A stretch of DNA of 33,364 bases from a virus: the IMG/VR virus record IMGVR_UViG_3300046787_000615, positions 1-33,364 of that record; one strand, given 5' to 3'. Under the pieces are notes generated by a model that did not search any database, was not told the DNA's origin, and saw nothing but the letters and a program-made list of their open reading frames with translations. Positions 22,681-30,074 of this stretch are shown in pieces; the first letter of the stretch is position 1; the number at the start of each line of letters is the position of its first letter. The position numbers were made by a program, and so were the translations under genes.

Positions 22681-23577
22681 TTAGCGCCTTCGGTTAAACT
22701 CTCTCCATTCCGTTGATGTCATGCGCTTAGTTGGTTTGCTCCTGTCGCTTGGTTTTTTCTCTAAAGATTGTACTGGAGTTTTTAAGTTTGCCTCTGGAGT
22801 TTTAACTCTTGAGGTATCCCATTTGCGTATTTTATTTGCGACATCTTCCCCGAAGTAGCTAATCAGAGCGTCGCCGTCAAGATCTCCGACTAATGCCTTT
22901 TGTCTGGTTAAAATATCTTCTTTAACAAGTTTTGCCGCCTCACTTGCCGTCATTTTAAACCCAATCTCTGTAGCTCGTTTAATATATTTTGCCATTTCCT
23001 GAATGGTTTCTTTTTTAGCTGGCAATTTTTCTGATTCGAGAGCTTGTGTAAATTGCTCAGTGTATTCTTTAGCGTACTTAGAAGAAATCTCTTTGATTTT
23101 TGCCTCTTCTTGAGACTTTGCATAATCTTCCTTTTCTTTTTCAAACGCTGCTAGTTGAGCCTTAGTATATTTAAGCTCTCGATCTTTTGGATCCATCAAC
23201 TCCTCTTCTATTTGCTGAGCTAGATACTTCTCAGCCAGTGATCTTGGGTTATGCCCAATCTTCTCTAGTACTTCAAAAAGCCTACCTTCATCTCTAAGCA
23301 TATTAATAAATTCTTCAGCTTGCTTTTTAGACTTAAGTCCCTCTTGCATTGCCTTATTTGCAGCTTGTTGGTGTGAATAACCTCTAATTAGTTCCTTTTC
23401 ATCAACTTCACGCTCTTCTCCCATGACTTTAACTTTATATTTCCTTATCTCTTCTCTTGCTTCAGCTTTGGTCATACCCTCAACATTTGGAGCGGCGTCA
23501 TTTGTAGCTGCTTCTGAGTTTGTTTTAATGTCTGCATTTGGTGTGTTTGGTGTGCTTGCTGTGTTCGTGGCTTCCAT
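22681..23577 (-). CDS. Capsid scaffolding protein, 298 aa
   Basis: Gene order (portal, scaffold, capsid) and sequence agree. An unstructured Asn/Thr/Ala-rich N-terminus is followed by KVKVMGEEREVDEKELIRGY (48-67), a pattern typical of podoviral scaffolds. Then come long coiled-coil segments (for example ERELKYTKAQLAAFEKEKED-type heptads) and a basic C-terminus ending EWREFNRRR. The basic end is the part that contacts coat protein in P22-type scaffolds. AGGAG precedes ATG 23577. Confidence 0.8.
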   Translation of the reverse strand: MEATNTASTPNTPNADIKTNSEAATNDAAPNVEGMTKAEAREEIRKYKVKVMGEEREVDEKELIRGYSHQQAANKAMQEGLKSKKQAEEFINMLRDEGRLFEVLEKIGHNPRSLAEKYLAQQIEEELMDPKDRELKYTKAQLAAFEKEKEDYAKSQEEAKIKEISSKYAKEYTEQFTQALESEKLPAKKETIQEMAKYIKRATEIGFKMTASEAAKLVKEDILTRQKALVGDLDGDALISYFGEDVANKIRKWDTSRVKTPEANLKTPVQSLEKKPSDRSKPTKRMTSTEWREFNRRR

Positions 23578-23584
23578 GGAACTC

Positions 23585-23953
23585 CTAGTATAGTTGTAAA
23601 GTTATGAGCGTATGCCCTGTTTCTATTTTTGCGCCAAATTTAAGCGCATGTTTAATAACTGAAGGTGATTTTGTAACCGATTGCACAAACTTATAGTTCA
23701 TGCTTTTTGCTGCCTTGATTGCAGTATCTAAAAGGTAGTTAATTTGCTGATTCTTATTCTCAGCTTTTGGATTTGAATAAAGATTCTCAATTTGACACAT
23801 GTCCGAGTTAGTAGCGTATAAAAATACAACCGCAACATCGGGGATAATAAAGCCCAGGGTTGATAGCACATTCTCGTGTACTCTGGGCATTTCTCTGGCA
23901 TCAAGCCAGGACATTACCATTTCATAATCATCATTTGTATATTGTCTAACCAT
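23585..23953 (-). CDS. GNAT-like acetyltransferase family protein, 122 aa
   Basis: A 122-residue protein with GNAT-like secondary structure: an N-terminal helix (DDYEMVMSWLD), paired strands (GFIIPDVAVVFLYATN), a helix (INYLLDTAIKAAKSMNY) and a final strand pair (AKIETGHTLITLQLY). The acetyl-CoA loop (Q/R-x-x-G-x-G/A) is not evident, so catalysis is doubtful. Proteins of this type often lie between portal and scaffold genes in podoviruses, suggesting a morphogenetic role. It shares one base with the portal stop. Confidence 0.6.
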   Translation of the reverse strand: MVRQYTNDDYEMVMSWLDAREMPRVHENVLSTLGFIIPDVAVVFLYATNSDMCQIENLYSNPKAENKNQQINYLLDTAIKAAKSMNYKFVQSVTKSPSVIKHALKFGAKIETGHTLITLQLY

Positions 23954-25932
23954 TACATTGGCACCTGGCTAACTATTGTCTCACCTGTGACCGGGTTGCT
24001 TGGTTGACTTGGCACACCAACGCCTTGCGCCTCTTGTTGCACTGGCACTGTAGGATCAAGCATGTCACCTGTTCCGCTATCTTGTGGCATTTGTCCAGGT
24101 ACTGGCATTGCCATAGATTGCTGCTTAATTAACGCTAACAGTTGAGGATCAGCCGACTTTAAGAAATCTAAATGCTCTTGAATATGGTTAAGGGTTTCTA
24201 CAACAATTGGAGAGTTAGGATCTTTTCTAGCTTCGGGATTCGCAAGTACTGTTTTATGCTCCATAATATGTTGAGAGTGTTGATCTGTAATAAGAGCTCT
24301 TTGCTTAATGCCGTCTGCTAAGCCTTCGTTTTCTGCTTTGATTAATAGTAACTCAGCTTGTTTGCCCTCAATAACAGGCTCTAACCTACCAGTTGTAATA
24401 ACTTGAATGTATTGATCTGCGTTATCTACCAAGCCTCTTTCCATTAATTGATCTGCTAGGTTAGCTTTACCGCCGTGAGTAGCTGTTAATGGGTTCCCCA
24501 TGTCTACTGTCACTCTATCAATTGCATCTAAGTTATCCCCTGTAAATTCCTTCATTAAAGGTCTATTGGATTTCCCTGCAATTGCCGCAACTCTTGGAAC
24601 GGCTGCAAAGTCTTTAAGGATGTTAATTGTAGATGTCCCAACATTTGCATTGAACTTGTTATATGAATACTGAAGGTTTGAGTTTGCTTGTAAAGCTGAA
24701 GCCTGGACTAGTGCAATCGCTACACCTGACTTAAGAACACTCTCCGGGTTTCCTCTAACTGCACTATTTACAGCGCTTAAAGTTTCTCCGACTTTATCTA
24801 ATGAGCTTGCAAAATTAAAGATCTCTGGAGCCGTTGAGAGCATTTGCATAACTTCGGGCTTACCAAGCTTGCTATCATACTCAGTAACATTTAAGCCGCC
24901 TGCTAACTGAGAAGTGCTTAGATTTGAGCCTTGAGGAATCATGATATTTTGAACACCAAAACTTGCTTGGTTAGTAATAATTGTTGAATAAAGAATATCT
25001 TGAGCCTCTTGAACAGGTAATAAATCAAACGCTACTGTATATCCAAATATTGAGCCAATCTCTTCATCCGGTGCAAGTCTATGGACATGTAGCTCTTTAT
25101 AAGGAATCGGTCCATCGATTAAAACAGTGCCATTATTTAAGACTTGTGTATAACGCCCATTAGGCATTGCCTTAGTAGGTTTATGTAAAAGAGTAAATAC
25201 TGATATATTATCCCCTTCCAAGAGAGCGTTAGCCTGGAGAGTAGTAGTAGAAATCATATTATCGTCATCGCTATCATCTAAAATATCGTCTTTGATTTCC
25301 GGATACTTTGCAGCAAGATCGAACTTATTCTCAAAGTCTCTTAGGATTATCCATGTATCATCATTAGGATTGTTTTTTGTGTAATCTCTAACTACATCAA
25401 TTGGAAGATAGTTAGTGTACTTAATGTCCCCTTCATTAATGACCGCGCCTGTTTCTGTTTGCCCATACTCTTTACCGCCGTTAGCGTCCCACTCAACACG
25501 TAAAAATGAATCACCAAATATTAAGCCAGTCTTAACGGCTGTTTTTAGCTTAACTGATAAATTCTTTTCTCTCATGTAGTAGTCAAGTAAGCCAGTTGCC
25601 AAGATAACTTGAGCTTGTGACTTAGCGTCACTGTTTGTAGCCTTTGGCTCAAAGTAAGGTGCTTGCTGAGTAGTCATAGTCTCTAAGTGAGATAAAAGAT
25701 TTCTATAATTGTTTACTGACATTGAAGTTAATTCGCCTTGTTCTCCGACTGGAGCTAAGCGACCGCCTGTAAATCTTGGGCGATAGTAGTAGTTATAAGA
25801 GCGCATATATAATTGTAAACGCCCTGAGATCTGAAGGTATTCATAGAAGTTATCAACGCGCTCTAAAATCTTATCTGCTATTTCATCACTCGGAACACTT
25901 GCCCAATAGGTATCCTGATCTGAATTTCTCAT
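23953..25932 (-). CDS. Portal protein, 659 aa
   Basis: A large podoviral portal encoded between the terminase and scaffold genes. The N-terminal helical part (NFYEYLQISGRLQLYMRSYN) and wing segment (MTTQQAPYFEPKATNSDAKS, KTAVKTGLIFGDSFLRVEWD) are typical. The crown/stem region includes LSAVNSAVRGNPESVLKSGV and ALVQASALQANSNLQYSYNK. The C-terminal 60 residues are Pro/Gln/Met-rich and probably disordered. It forms the dodecameric DNA channel at the capsid vertex and is the terminase docking site. Overlaps the terminase stop by four bases. Confidence 0.88.
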   Translation of the reverse strand: MRNSDQDTYWASVPSDEIADKILERVDNFYEYLQISGRLQLYMRSYNYYYRPRFTGGRLAPVGEQGELTSMSVNNYRNLLSHLETMTTQQAPYFEPKATNSDAKSQAQVILATGLLDYYMREKNLSVKLKTAVKTGLIFGDSFLRVEWDANGGKEYGQTETGAVINEGDIKYTNYLPIDVVRDYTKNNPNDDTWIILRDFENKFDLAAKYPEIKDDILDDSDDDNMISTTTLQANALLEGDNISVFTLLHKPTKAMPNGRYTQVLNNGTVLIDGPIPYKELHVHRLAPDEEIGSIFGYTVAFDLLPVQEAQDILYSTIITNQASFGVQNIMIPQGSNLSTSQLAGGLNVTEYDSKLGKPEVMQMLSTAPEIFNFASSLDKVGETLSAVNSAVRGNPESVLKSGVAIALVQASALQANSNLQYSYNKFNANVGTSTINILKDFAAVPRVAAIAGKSNRPLMKEFTGDNLDAIDRVTVDMGNPLTATHGGKANLADQLMERGLVDNADQYIQVITTGRLEPVIEGKQAELLLIKAENEGLADGIKQRALITDQHSQHIMEHKTVLANPEARKDPNSPIVVETLNHIQEHLDFLKSADPQLLALIKQQSMAMPVPGQMPQDSGTGDMLDPTVPVQQEAQGVGVPSQPSNPVTGETIVSQVPM

Positions 25933-27338
25933 AAAGTCCTTTTTAATGAAAACATATTCTTAATTGCTTTTTGATTACTAGTTTCCTTGCTTATGTTTCC
26001 TAACCACGCCTTATGAGCTTCAAATCCATGATCAGCCGGTATAGGATTTATCCCTTTAGATAAATTTCGCACTGTGTATATTAGAGCAGCAAGCATGTCA
26101 AAATGTCCATAAGTCTTGGATCTTGCAAACTCTTTTCTGTTTTTATCCCAAACACCATACTTCAAGCATCCGATTAACATTTGGCACTTAGGATTAATTA
26201 AAATCCTGCCTTCAGATACTAGAAGTCTGACTTCATTTACCATAGCTTCAAGTGATTCTTTGTTCGTTTCTTGGAAGTTAACCTGGTGTAAGTGCTGAAG
26301 ATCTATAATAAGGTGAGGGTTGTTGTTATCTGAAATTCTTCTAAAAGGTTTTTGCTCTCCCCAAAGTTCCTCTTCTTTTTTTAACAAACTATCTTTTAAG
26401 GTTTCTGTAGTCCAATCGGCTCCGACTAACACCAATTCATCTTCTATAATCAATGAAGCTCTCTTGAAATCGTAATGTCCAAAAATTAAAGCCGTATGGT
26501 CAAGCCTGCCTAAATCCATGCCGACATACTTGTGGTAATATGTATGGTATTCGTCTCTATTGATACTCTGCACAAATTCATCTTTCCATTCTGGGATTAG
26601 CTGTAAATCAGAATCGACAACAAACTTGCATAAATATTCACGTTGCCAAGTTGTCGTATGCTCGCCGCCTGATTCTTTAACCAAGCGTGCTCTAGTTTCT
26701 GCATTTACTCTAGGGTTTTGATCGATAGTTAATTCAATGTAGCCGCCTTCAAGTTGCGCTTTTTGAACATAATCACAAAAGTCATGCGCTGGAGTAGACG
26801 GCGGCGTACTTATCATTATAACTTTAGCTTTTGGGCGGTGCATCGTAGCCGGAACAATAATAGATTTATAAATATAATCAAGCTGAGAAGTAAAGCCAAC
26901 CTCATCTAGGATAATTAAATCAAGAGTATTCCCTCTAAGTCCATCGGGGTTTTTGTCTAGACCAACTAGCTTAATTACTGATCCATTTCCAAACTCAATT
27001 CTAGACCCTGCTTTTAAATATCTTGAGCGCATTTGTAGCGGGCAATCTTCTTCAATCTTATGAAAGGCTGGAATAATATAGTCTAGCAAGTCACTCTGAA
27101 AAGCCGCGCCGTATCTTATTTGTGAGCCTGGAAATGTCCTAGCAATCTCTTCAGCTTTTTTAACAGCCCAATAAGTCTTACCAGTTTGCCGGGCAAGATT
27201 TCCCACAAACAACATATTTGTGTTTTCATTGAATTTCTGTTCAACTAACATTTGAGCGGAATGAAGCTTATAATCTAAGCGACCTTTATGCCAGGCAGCC
27301 TGGATCAAAATTTCCCTGCTATATTTTTTCTCACTCAT
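25929..27338 (-). CDS. terL: Terminase large subunit (packaging ATPase and nuclease)
   Basis: A 469-residue DNA packaging motor. The ATPase half has a terminase-type Walker A, ARQTGKT (49-55), and Walker B LIILDE with D145-E146, then ISTPP as coupling motif. The RNase H-like nuclease half has its acidic residues in VGMDLGRLDHTALIFG, in LIIDLQ and in YGHFDMLAALIY near the end. Length is normal for the family. It overlaps the small-subunit stop by eight bases, so the two subunits are translated together. Confidence 0.93.
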   Translation of the reverse strand: MSEKKYSREILIQAAWHKGRLDYKLHSAQMLVEQKFNENTNMLFVGNLARQTGKTYWAVKKAEEIARTFPGSQIRYGAAFQSDLLDYIIPAFHKIEEDCPLQMRSRYLKAGSRIEFGNGSVIKLVGLDKNPDGLRGNTLDLIILDEVGFTSQLDYIYKSIIVPATMHRPKAKVIMISTPPSTPAHDFCDYVQKAQLEGGYIELTIDQNPRVNAETRARLVKESGGEHTTTWQREYLCKFVVDSDLQLIPEWKDEFVQSINRDEYHTYYHKYVGMDLGRLDHTALIFGHYDFKRASLIIEDELVLVGADWTTETLKDSLLKKEEELWGEQKPFRRISDNNNPHLIIDLQHLHQVNFQETNKESLEAMVNEVRLLVSEGRILINPKCQMLIGCLKYGVWDKNRKEFARSKTYGHFDMLAALIYTVRNLSKGINPIPADHGFEAHKAWLGNISKETSNQKAIKNMFSLKRTL

Positions 27339-27807
27339 CTTTTTTGCCGATAAGTTCCGCGTCTATTGCGTCTATTGGAATTTCGTCTAACTCTTTCGTA
27401 TGCACCACATGATTGACTATTTGCTGATCTAGTCCAGCTAATTTGCCAATCTCTTTTAATGCTGTGATTGAAGTTGAGAACTCTTTTGCTGCTTTGGTTT
27501 GTTTAGCAATATCCCAATACTGAGCTGTAATTGTAGCGGCAACCTCCTCGGCTGTTTGCTTATTACTCTCCACAAGTCTTCTCTTGGCTCTTGCCATTAA
27601 CTCTTCAGCGGTTCGGTGAGATACCTTGTAACGCTCTGCAATATTTCGCAATAATACATGACCAAATTGACCTTCCATTATCATGACAATAACTTCATCA
27701 ATCCTCATTGAAATTTCTAAATCAGTTGCTTTTTTTGCTTTATTCTCTGGTAGTAATTGAATTGGCTGTGATTTCTTCTTCGGCTGCTCTTTTGACACGC
27801 TCAACAC
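27331..27807 (-). CDS. terS: Terminase small subunit, 158 aa
   Basis: The start is GTG 27807 because AAAGGA lies six bases upstream. A basic N-terminal tail is followed by a helix-turn-helix segment (LRNIAERYKVSHRTAEELMA, about 54-73) for DNA recognition. A coiled helical middle (TITAQYWDIAKQTKAAKEFS, ALKEIGKLAGLDQQ) is the expected oligomerisation region. The acidic C-terminus would bind the large subunit. Position immediately before the large subunit supports the call. Confidence 0.78.
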   Translation of the reverse strand: MLSVSKEQPKKKSQPIQLLPENKAKKATDLEISMRIDEVIVMIMEGQFGHVLLRNIAERYKVSHRTAEELMARAKRRLVESNKQTAEEVAATITAQYWDIAKQTKAAKEFSTSITALKEIGKLAGLDQQIVNHVVHTKELDEIPIDAIDAELIGKKDE

Positions 27808-27943
27808 CCAATATCCTTTCCAAGTGTTCCATGAGCCATTGAAGCTCAGGAGTTTTTTTCCTCTTTAAAACCCAATAGCGTATCTTCTCGCCAAAGGTAT
27901 CATCTAACTTAACAGCTTCGTTAATTAGACTTTTTAACTTCAT
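27740..27943 (-). CDS. Small charged protein overlapping terS, 67 aa
   Basis: ATG 27943 (MKLKSLINEAVKL) is preferred to an in-frame TTG eight codons upstream. It overlaps the preceding gene by 23 bases and the small terminase by 68 bases. The 67-residue product is a charged amphipathic helical protein (TPELQWLMEHLERILGVERV). The long overlap lowers confidence, but the reading frame fills a gap in a tightly packed operon. Confidence 0.55.
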   Translation of the reverse strand: MKLKSLINEAVKLDDTFGEKIRYWVLKRKKTPELQWLMEHLERILGVERVKRAAEEEITANSITTRE

Positions 27944-28232
27944 CGTTTCTTTTTGCTCTAGGTACAAATGCCTGAGTTATGCTCATTTGGTTAAGTAGCT
28001 TCTTAGATTCATCGGCTAATTTTTCTATAGCCGTAAATCCTGACCTTATTTCAATTATCTCATTTGATAGCTGAGCATAGTTAAAATTTGTCTCTTTTTT
28101 AGCATCTTGAACTATATCTAAGATATATTTTTTAAAATCGCTCACATCTCTTTCCTGTTTAAGTTTTCTAAAATAGTGAAAACTAAACATTCCCATGATC
28201 CAAAAAGAAATAATGTAAGCTAGAAATGTCAT
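27921..28232 (-). CDS. Membrane-anchored helical protein, 103 aa
   Basis: A hydrophobic segment at residues 3-20 (FLAYIISFWIMGMFSFHY) is followed by a basic patch (FRKLKQER) and a long helix of coiled-coil type. The basic patch after the anchor favours an N-out, C-in arrangement. It is encoded at the head of the late operon, before terminase, an unusual place for a lysis protein. Function unknown. Confidence 0.6.
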   Translation of the reverse strand: MTFLAYIISFWIMGMFSFHYFRKLKQERDVSDFKKYILDIVQDAKKETNFNYAQLSNEIIEIRSGFTAIEKLADESKKLLNQMSITQAFVPRAKRNDEVKKSN

Positions 28233-28233
28233 A

Positions 28234-28521
28234 TTAAAACTCGTTTAAAAAAGTATCTTCAAAGTTAATCTTAGCTTCACCGATTGCAACGCCTTTAAGA
28301 TTTGGTTGTCCTGGTTCAACTTTTAAAACTTCTCCCCCTTGAGAAGTTAGAATAAAAGAAATATATCCTTCCTTAGTTTTCATAACACCAATTGATTTAA
28401 CTATTGGAGCTTCTTTGCTCTCTAAGATTGCAACTTCAGCCGGATTCTTTTCGCCGTTAAAGCGTAGAGCTGGCTCCACTATCGGGAGTTTCTTTGCTTG
28501 TGATTTTTTTGTCGCCGCCAT
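28234..28521 (-). CDS. Hypothetical protein, 95 aa
   Basis: AAGGAAAG precedes ATG 28521. The basic N-terminus (MAATKKSQAKK) leads to a probable small beta-sheet domain (GVMKTKEGYISFILTSQGGE, VLKVEPGQPNLKGVAIGEAK). It overlaps the previous gene by 65 bases in another frame. No family is recognised. Confidence 0.6.
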   Translation of the reverse strand: MAATKKSQAKKLPIVEPALRFNGEKNPAEVAILESKEAPIVKSIGVMKTKEGYISFILTSQGGEVLKVEPGQPNLKGVAIGEAKINFEDTFLNEF

Positions 28522-28765
28522 TTAAACTTTCCTTATATTTTTTAATCTCATCAATAAGATCAGCTTGAGGGTGCGCCAATACACTTGCGATAGTTTCTCT
28601 ATGAAGAGCATGAACAAAAGTTAATGCCTGAGTAACTTTATTGGCAAAAGCGTATGGAACGTTATGAAGTAATTCTGATATAAGAACTAAAGTTTTACTT
28701 GCATTGTATGAGTTGGTTAAATCTTCAGGGATAGTATTTGTATCTGATTCGTGATCGGTATTCAT
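28457..28765 (-). CDS. First gene of the late operon, 102 aa, unknown
   Basis: AGGGA precedes ATG 28765. The product is acidic at the start (MNTDHESDTNTIPED) and helical in the middle (TLVLISELLHNVPYAFANKV, TQALTFVHALHRETIASVLA); the C-terminus is hydrophilic. About 53 bases separate its start from the predicted late-promoter start site. An early-late regulatory protein could sit here, but nothing in the sequence shows DNA binding. Confidence 0.6.
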   Translation of the reverse strand: MNTDHESDTNTIPEDLTNSYNASKTLVLISELLHNVPYAFANKVTQALTFVHALHRETIASVLAHPQADLIDEIKKYKESLNGGDKKITSKETPDSGASSTL

Positions 28766-28824
28766 TTGGCTTTTCCCTTATCTTGGCGCGGTTTTTTTGA
28801 CCTTGCGTTATCTGGTTTAAATAT

Positions 28825-28853
28825 ATTCTTTAATAAAATTTGTAATCATGCAA
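28825..28853 (-). promoter_or_regulatory. Candidate late promoter (TTGCAT / AAGAAT)
   Basis: On the leftward strand -35 TTGCAT (28853-28848), a 17-base spacer and a weak -10 AAGAAT (28830-28825). The sequence around it resembles the capsid promoter: TGTTGCAT, then an ACAAATTTTAT- / GCAATTTTAT-type spacer, then AGAAT. It would drive the roughly 23-kb late block. The weak -10 suggests an activator is needed. Confidence 0.45.
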
Positions 28854-28882
28854 CAATTATTTTAAGTGACAAGGATGTTGCA
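28849..28882. repeat. TGCAACA/TGTTGCA inverted repeat at the late promoter
   Basis: Perfect 7-bp inverted repeats (28849-28855 and 28876-28882), 27 bases start to start, about 2.6 helical turns. The left arm overlaps the -35 of the leftward late promoter. This is the geometry of an operator for a dimeric regulator; it is also a hairpin in the candidate rightward RNA. Confidence 0.5.
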
Positions 28883-28898
28883 CAATCTAGATTTTGGG

Positions 28899-28923
28899 AA
28901 GGGAGTTTTTATGCTCCCTTTTT
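28899..28923 (+). terminator. Rightward intrinsic terminator
   Basis: AAGGGAG (28899-28905), eight-base loop, CTCCCTT (28914-28920), and a T-run to 28923. The U-run is on the rightward strand only; the leftward strand reads CCCAAAA after the stem. It lies between the leftward late genes and the rightward RusA gene. Confidence 0.75.
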
Positions 28924-28934
28924 AATGGGCTAAA

Positions 28935-28988
28935 TTAGCACTTGCCTTTTTTAGCTTTTACTTTTTTAACTGGTTTTTTCTTTTTCAT
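28935..28988 (-). CDS. Lys-rich 17-aa microprotein (candidate)
   Basis: ATG 28988 follows AGGGG with seven bases between, an excellent ribosome binding site. The product is MKKKKPVKKVKAKKGKC, nine Lys out of the first fourteen residues and a C-terminal Cys. A weak promoter (TTGCAA 29036-29041, 17-base spacer, TTTAAT 29013-29018) can be drawn upstream. Possible roles include nucleic-acid condensation or binding of acidic host proteins. The strong binding site argues for translation, but size alone makes it uncertain. Confidence 0.4.
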   Translation of the reverse strand: MKKKKPVKKVKAKKGKC

Positions 28989-29031
28989 AATGATTCCCCT
29001 TTTGTAACATTCATTAAACCAAAAGGATTAC

Positions 29032-29451
29032 ATGATTGCAACTTACACTATCCCCATGCGAGCACCTTCAGTAAATGGCTTATACATTTCTAAGTATAAA
29101 GGAAGAGGAAAGACAATTTCCAAAGAGGGATTAAAATTTAAGAACTTTGTTAAATACCATGTCACTACTGATTTTACCTATGATAAAACTACACATGCTT
29201 TAGAAGTTGAGATATTTTTCTACATCAAAGATCTATTCACTAAGACAAAAGTCAAAACTATATCTGATAGATCAGGGGATTTAGATAACTTTTTGAAGGT
29301 TAGTATTGATAGTGTTTTTTCCTGCCTTGGTATCAATGATTCTCAGATATGCAAGATCACCACTCAGAAACTAGAAGCTGAGAACGATTGCATAGTTTTT
29401 ATTCTGAAAACTTTTCCTTTAAGTCTAGTGCGTCAACGCGCAGCGTTATAA
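29032..29451 (+). CDS. RusA-family Holliday junction resolvase
   Basis: A 139-residue endonuclease that cuts four-way DNA junctions, here likely clearing recombination intermediates before packaging. The catalytic pattern SGDLDNFLKVSIDSV has D83, D85 and K89, with a further Asp in GINDSQI (D102), matching D70, D72, K76 and D91 of E. coli RusA. The N-terminal PSVNGLY motif is also present. AAAAGGA precedes ATG 29032. It is the only rightward gene between the two leftward blocks, and its last 53 bases overlap the convergent gene at 29399. Confidence 0.88.
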   Translation: MIATYTIPMRAPSVNGLYISKYKGRGKTISKEGLKFKNFVKYHVTTDFTYDKTTHALEVEIFFYIKDLFTKTKVKTISDRSGDLDNFLKVSIDSVFSCLGINDSQICKITTQKLEAENDCIVFILKTFPLSLVRQRAAL

Positions 29452-29668
29452 GACTATCTATTGCCGCCTCTATCTCAGCTTGTTCATGTTGTTCTATAAA
29501 ACACGATTTAAGCCACATATCGCCAAAATAAGCGCCGTAATGAAAATCCCATGTCCAAGCACCACTTGGCATCTTAAACGCCGTATATGAGCCAATTATA
29601 CGCAAAACCAAGGGAGCTTGATCTCCGATCTTATGCTCTAGTTCAAAAATGTCCTGGAGTAGCTTCAC
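29399..29668 (-). CDS. Hypothetical protein, 89 aa
   Basis: GTG 29668 overlaps the stop of the gene upstream (GTGA). The 89-residue product is aromatic-rich (PSGAWTWDFHYGAYFGDMWL) with helical ends. Its C-terminal 53 bases are antisense to the end of rusA. No family is recognised. Confidence 0.6.
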   Translation of the reverse strand: MKLLQDIFELEHKIGDQAPLVLRIIGSYTAFKMPSGAWTWDFHYGAYFGDMWLKSCFIEQHEQAEIEAAIDSLITLRVDALDLKEKFSE

Positions 29669-29853
29669 TGTAGCTCTTTTTGCTTGATTACCACTGTGTA
29701 ACCTAATTTACGAATATGCGCTAATACTTGCTTTGTGAGGGTTTTAGTCCCAACCATTTCTGCAAAAAGTTTAGCCTTTGGGCAGATAGGGTATACTAGC
29801 TCTTGACCATATACGTTTTTAACATCTACTAGAATTTCCATATTAGTAATCAT
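29665..29853 (-). CDS. Hypothetical protein, 62 aa
   Basis: ATG 29853 (MITNMEIL) is chosen: it lies after GAGGAAAGGA and only just inside the 54-codon gene upstream. An alternative in-frame TTG at 29868 would overlap further. The product is small and mixed alpha/beta (LVDVKNVYGQELVYPICP, QVLAHIRKLGYTVVIKQKEL), similar in shape to small phage regulators, but without a recognised motif. Confidence 0.6.
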   Translation of the reverse strand: MITNMEILVDVKNVYGQELVYPICPKAKLFAEMVGTKTLTKQVLAHIRKLGYTVVIKQKELQ

Positions 29854-30007
29854 AATTCCTTTCCTCAATCTTGCGACCTAAATTATCTCGAATACCTAGT
29901 TTCTTTTCCATTTCAAAAAGAGTTATGGTTAATTGCTCCCATCTTTTGCACTGGTAGTAATGAATACAAAAAACAAGAAAAAGGATAATCCAAATTAAAG
30001 TTTCCAT
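29843..30007 (-). CDS. Membrane-anchored small protein, 54 aa
   Basis: ATG 30007 is preceded by AGGTG; TAA at 29845-29843 lies inside the next gene. Residues 3-16 are hydrophobic (TLIWIILFLVFCIH), followed by a charged helical tail (WEQLTITLFEMEKKLGI). It is the first gene after the strong leftward promoter at 30046-30074. Function unknown. Confidence 0.6.
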   Translation of the reverse strand: METLIWIILFLVFCIHYYQCKRWEQLTITLFEMEKKLGIRDNLGRKIEERNYDY

Positions 30008-30045
30008 TGTGCACCTGCTTTTTAGTTAAAGTAACTGACTAAATA

Positions 30046-30074
30046 AGTTTACACTACTTCCTGATTCCTGTCAA
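30046..30074 (-). promoter_or_regulatory. Leftward sigma70-type promoter
   Basis: Perfect -35 TTGACA (30074-30069), a 17-base spacer and -10 TAAACT (30051-30046) on the leftward strand. Transcription would start near 30039, about 32 bases before the 54-codon gene. A TTTACAC repeat (30048-30054) overlaps the -10, so a protein binding those repeats could repress it. Confidence 0.75.

Larger units (their letters stand above)
28832..28923 (+). ncRNA. Candidate rightward small RNA opposite the late promoter
   Basis: A possible promoter (TTGACC 28797-28802, 17-base spacer, AATATA 28820-28825) points rightward and would give a transcript of about 92 bases ending at the terminator at 28899-28923. 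The RNA contains a 7-bp stem (28849-28855 with 28876-28882) plus the terminator hairpin. No convincing coding frame with a ribosome binding site is present. The terminator has no other obvious rightward transcript to stop, which is the main argument for this RNA. Confidence 0.35.

Noticed and set aside
6472-23592. 11-bp repeat TATACTAGGAG at both 6482-6472 and 23592-23582 (leftward strand)
   Set aside because: In both places it is the end of a gene (Leu-Tyr-stop) fused to an AGGAG ribosome binding site; likely chance convergence rather than a regulatory element.
28751-28933. 60-codon rightward frame over the late promoter
   Set aside because: GTG start without a ribosome binding site; it overlaps the start of a leftward gene, runs through the candidate late promoter and ends beyond the terminator hairpin. 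A non-coding reading of this stretch fits better.
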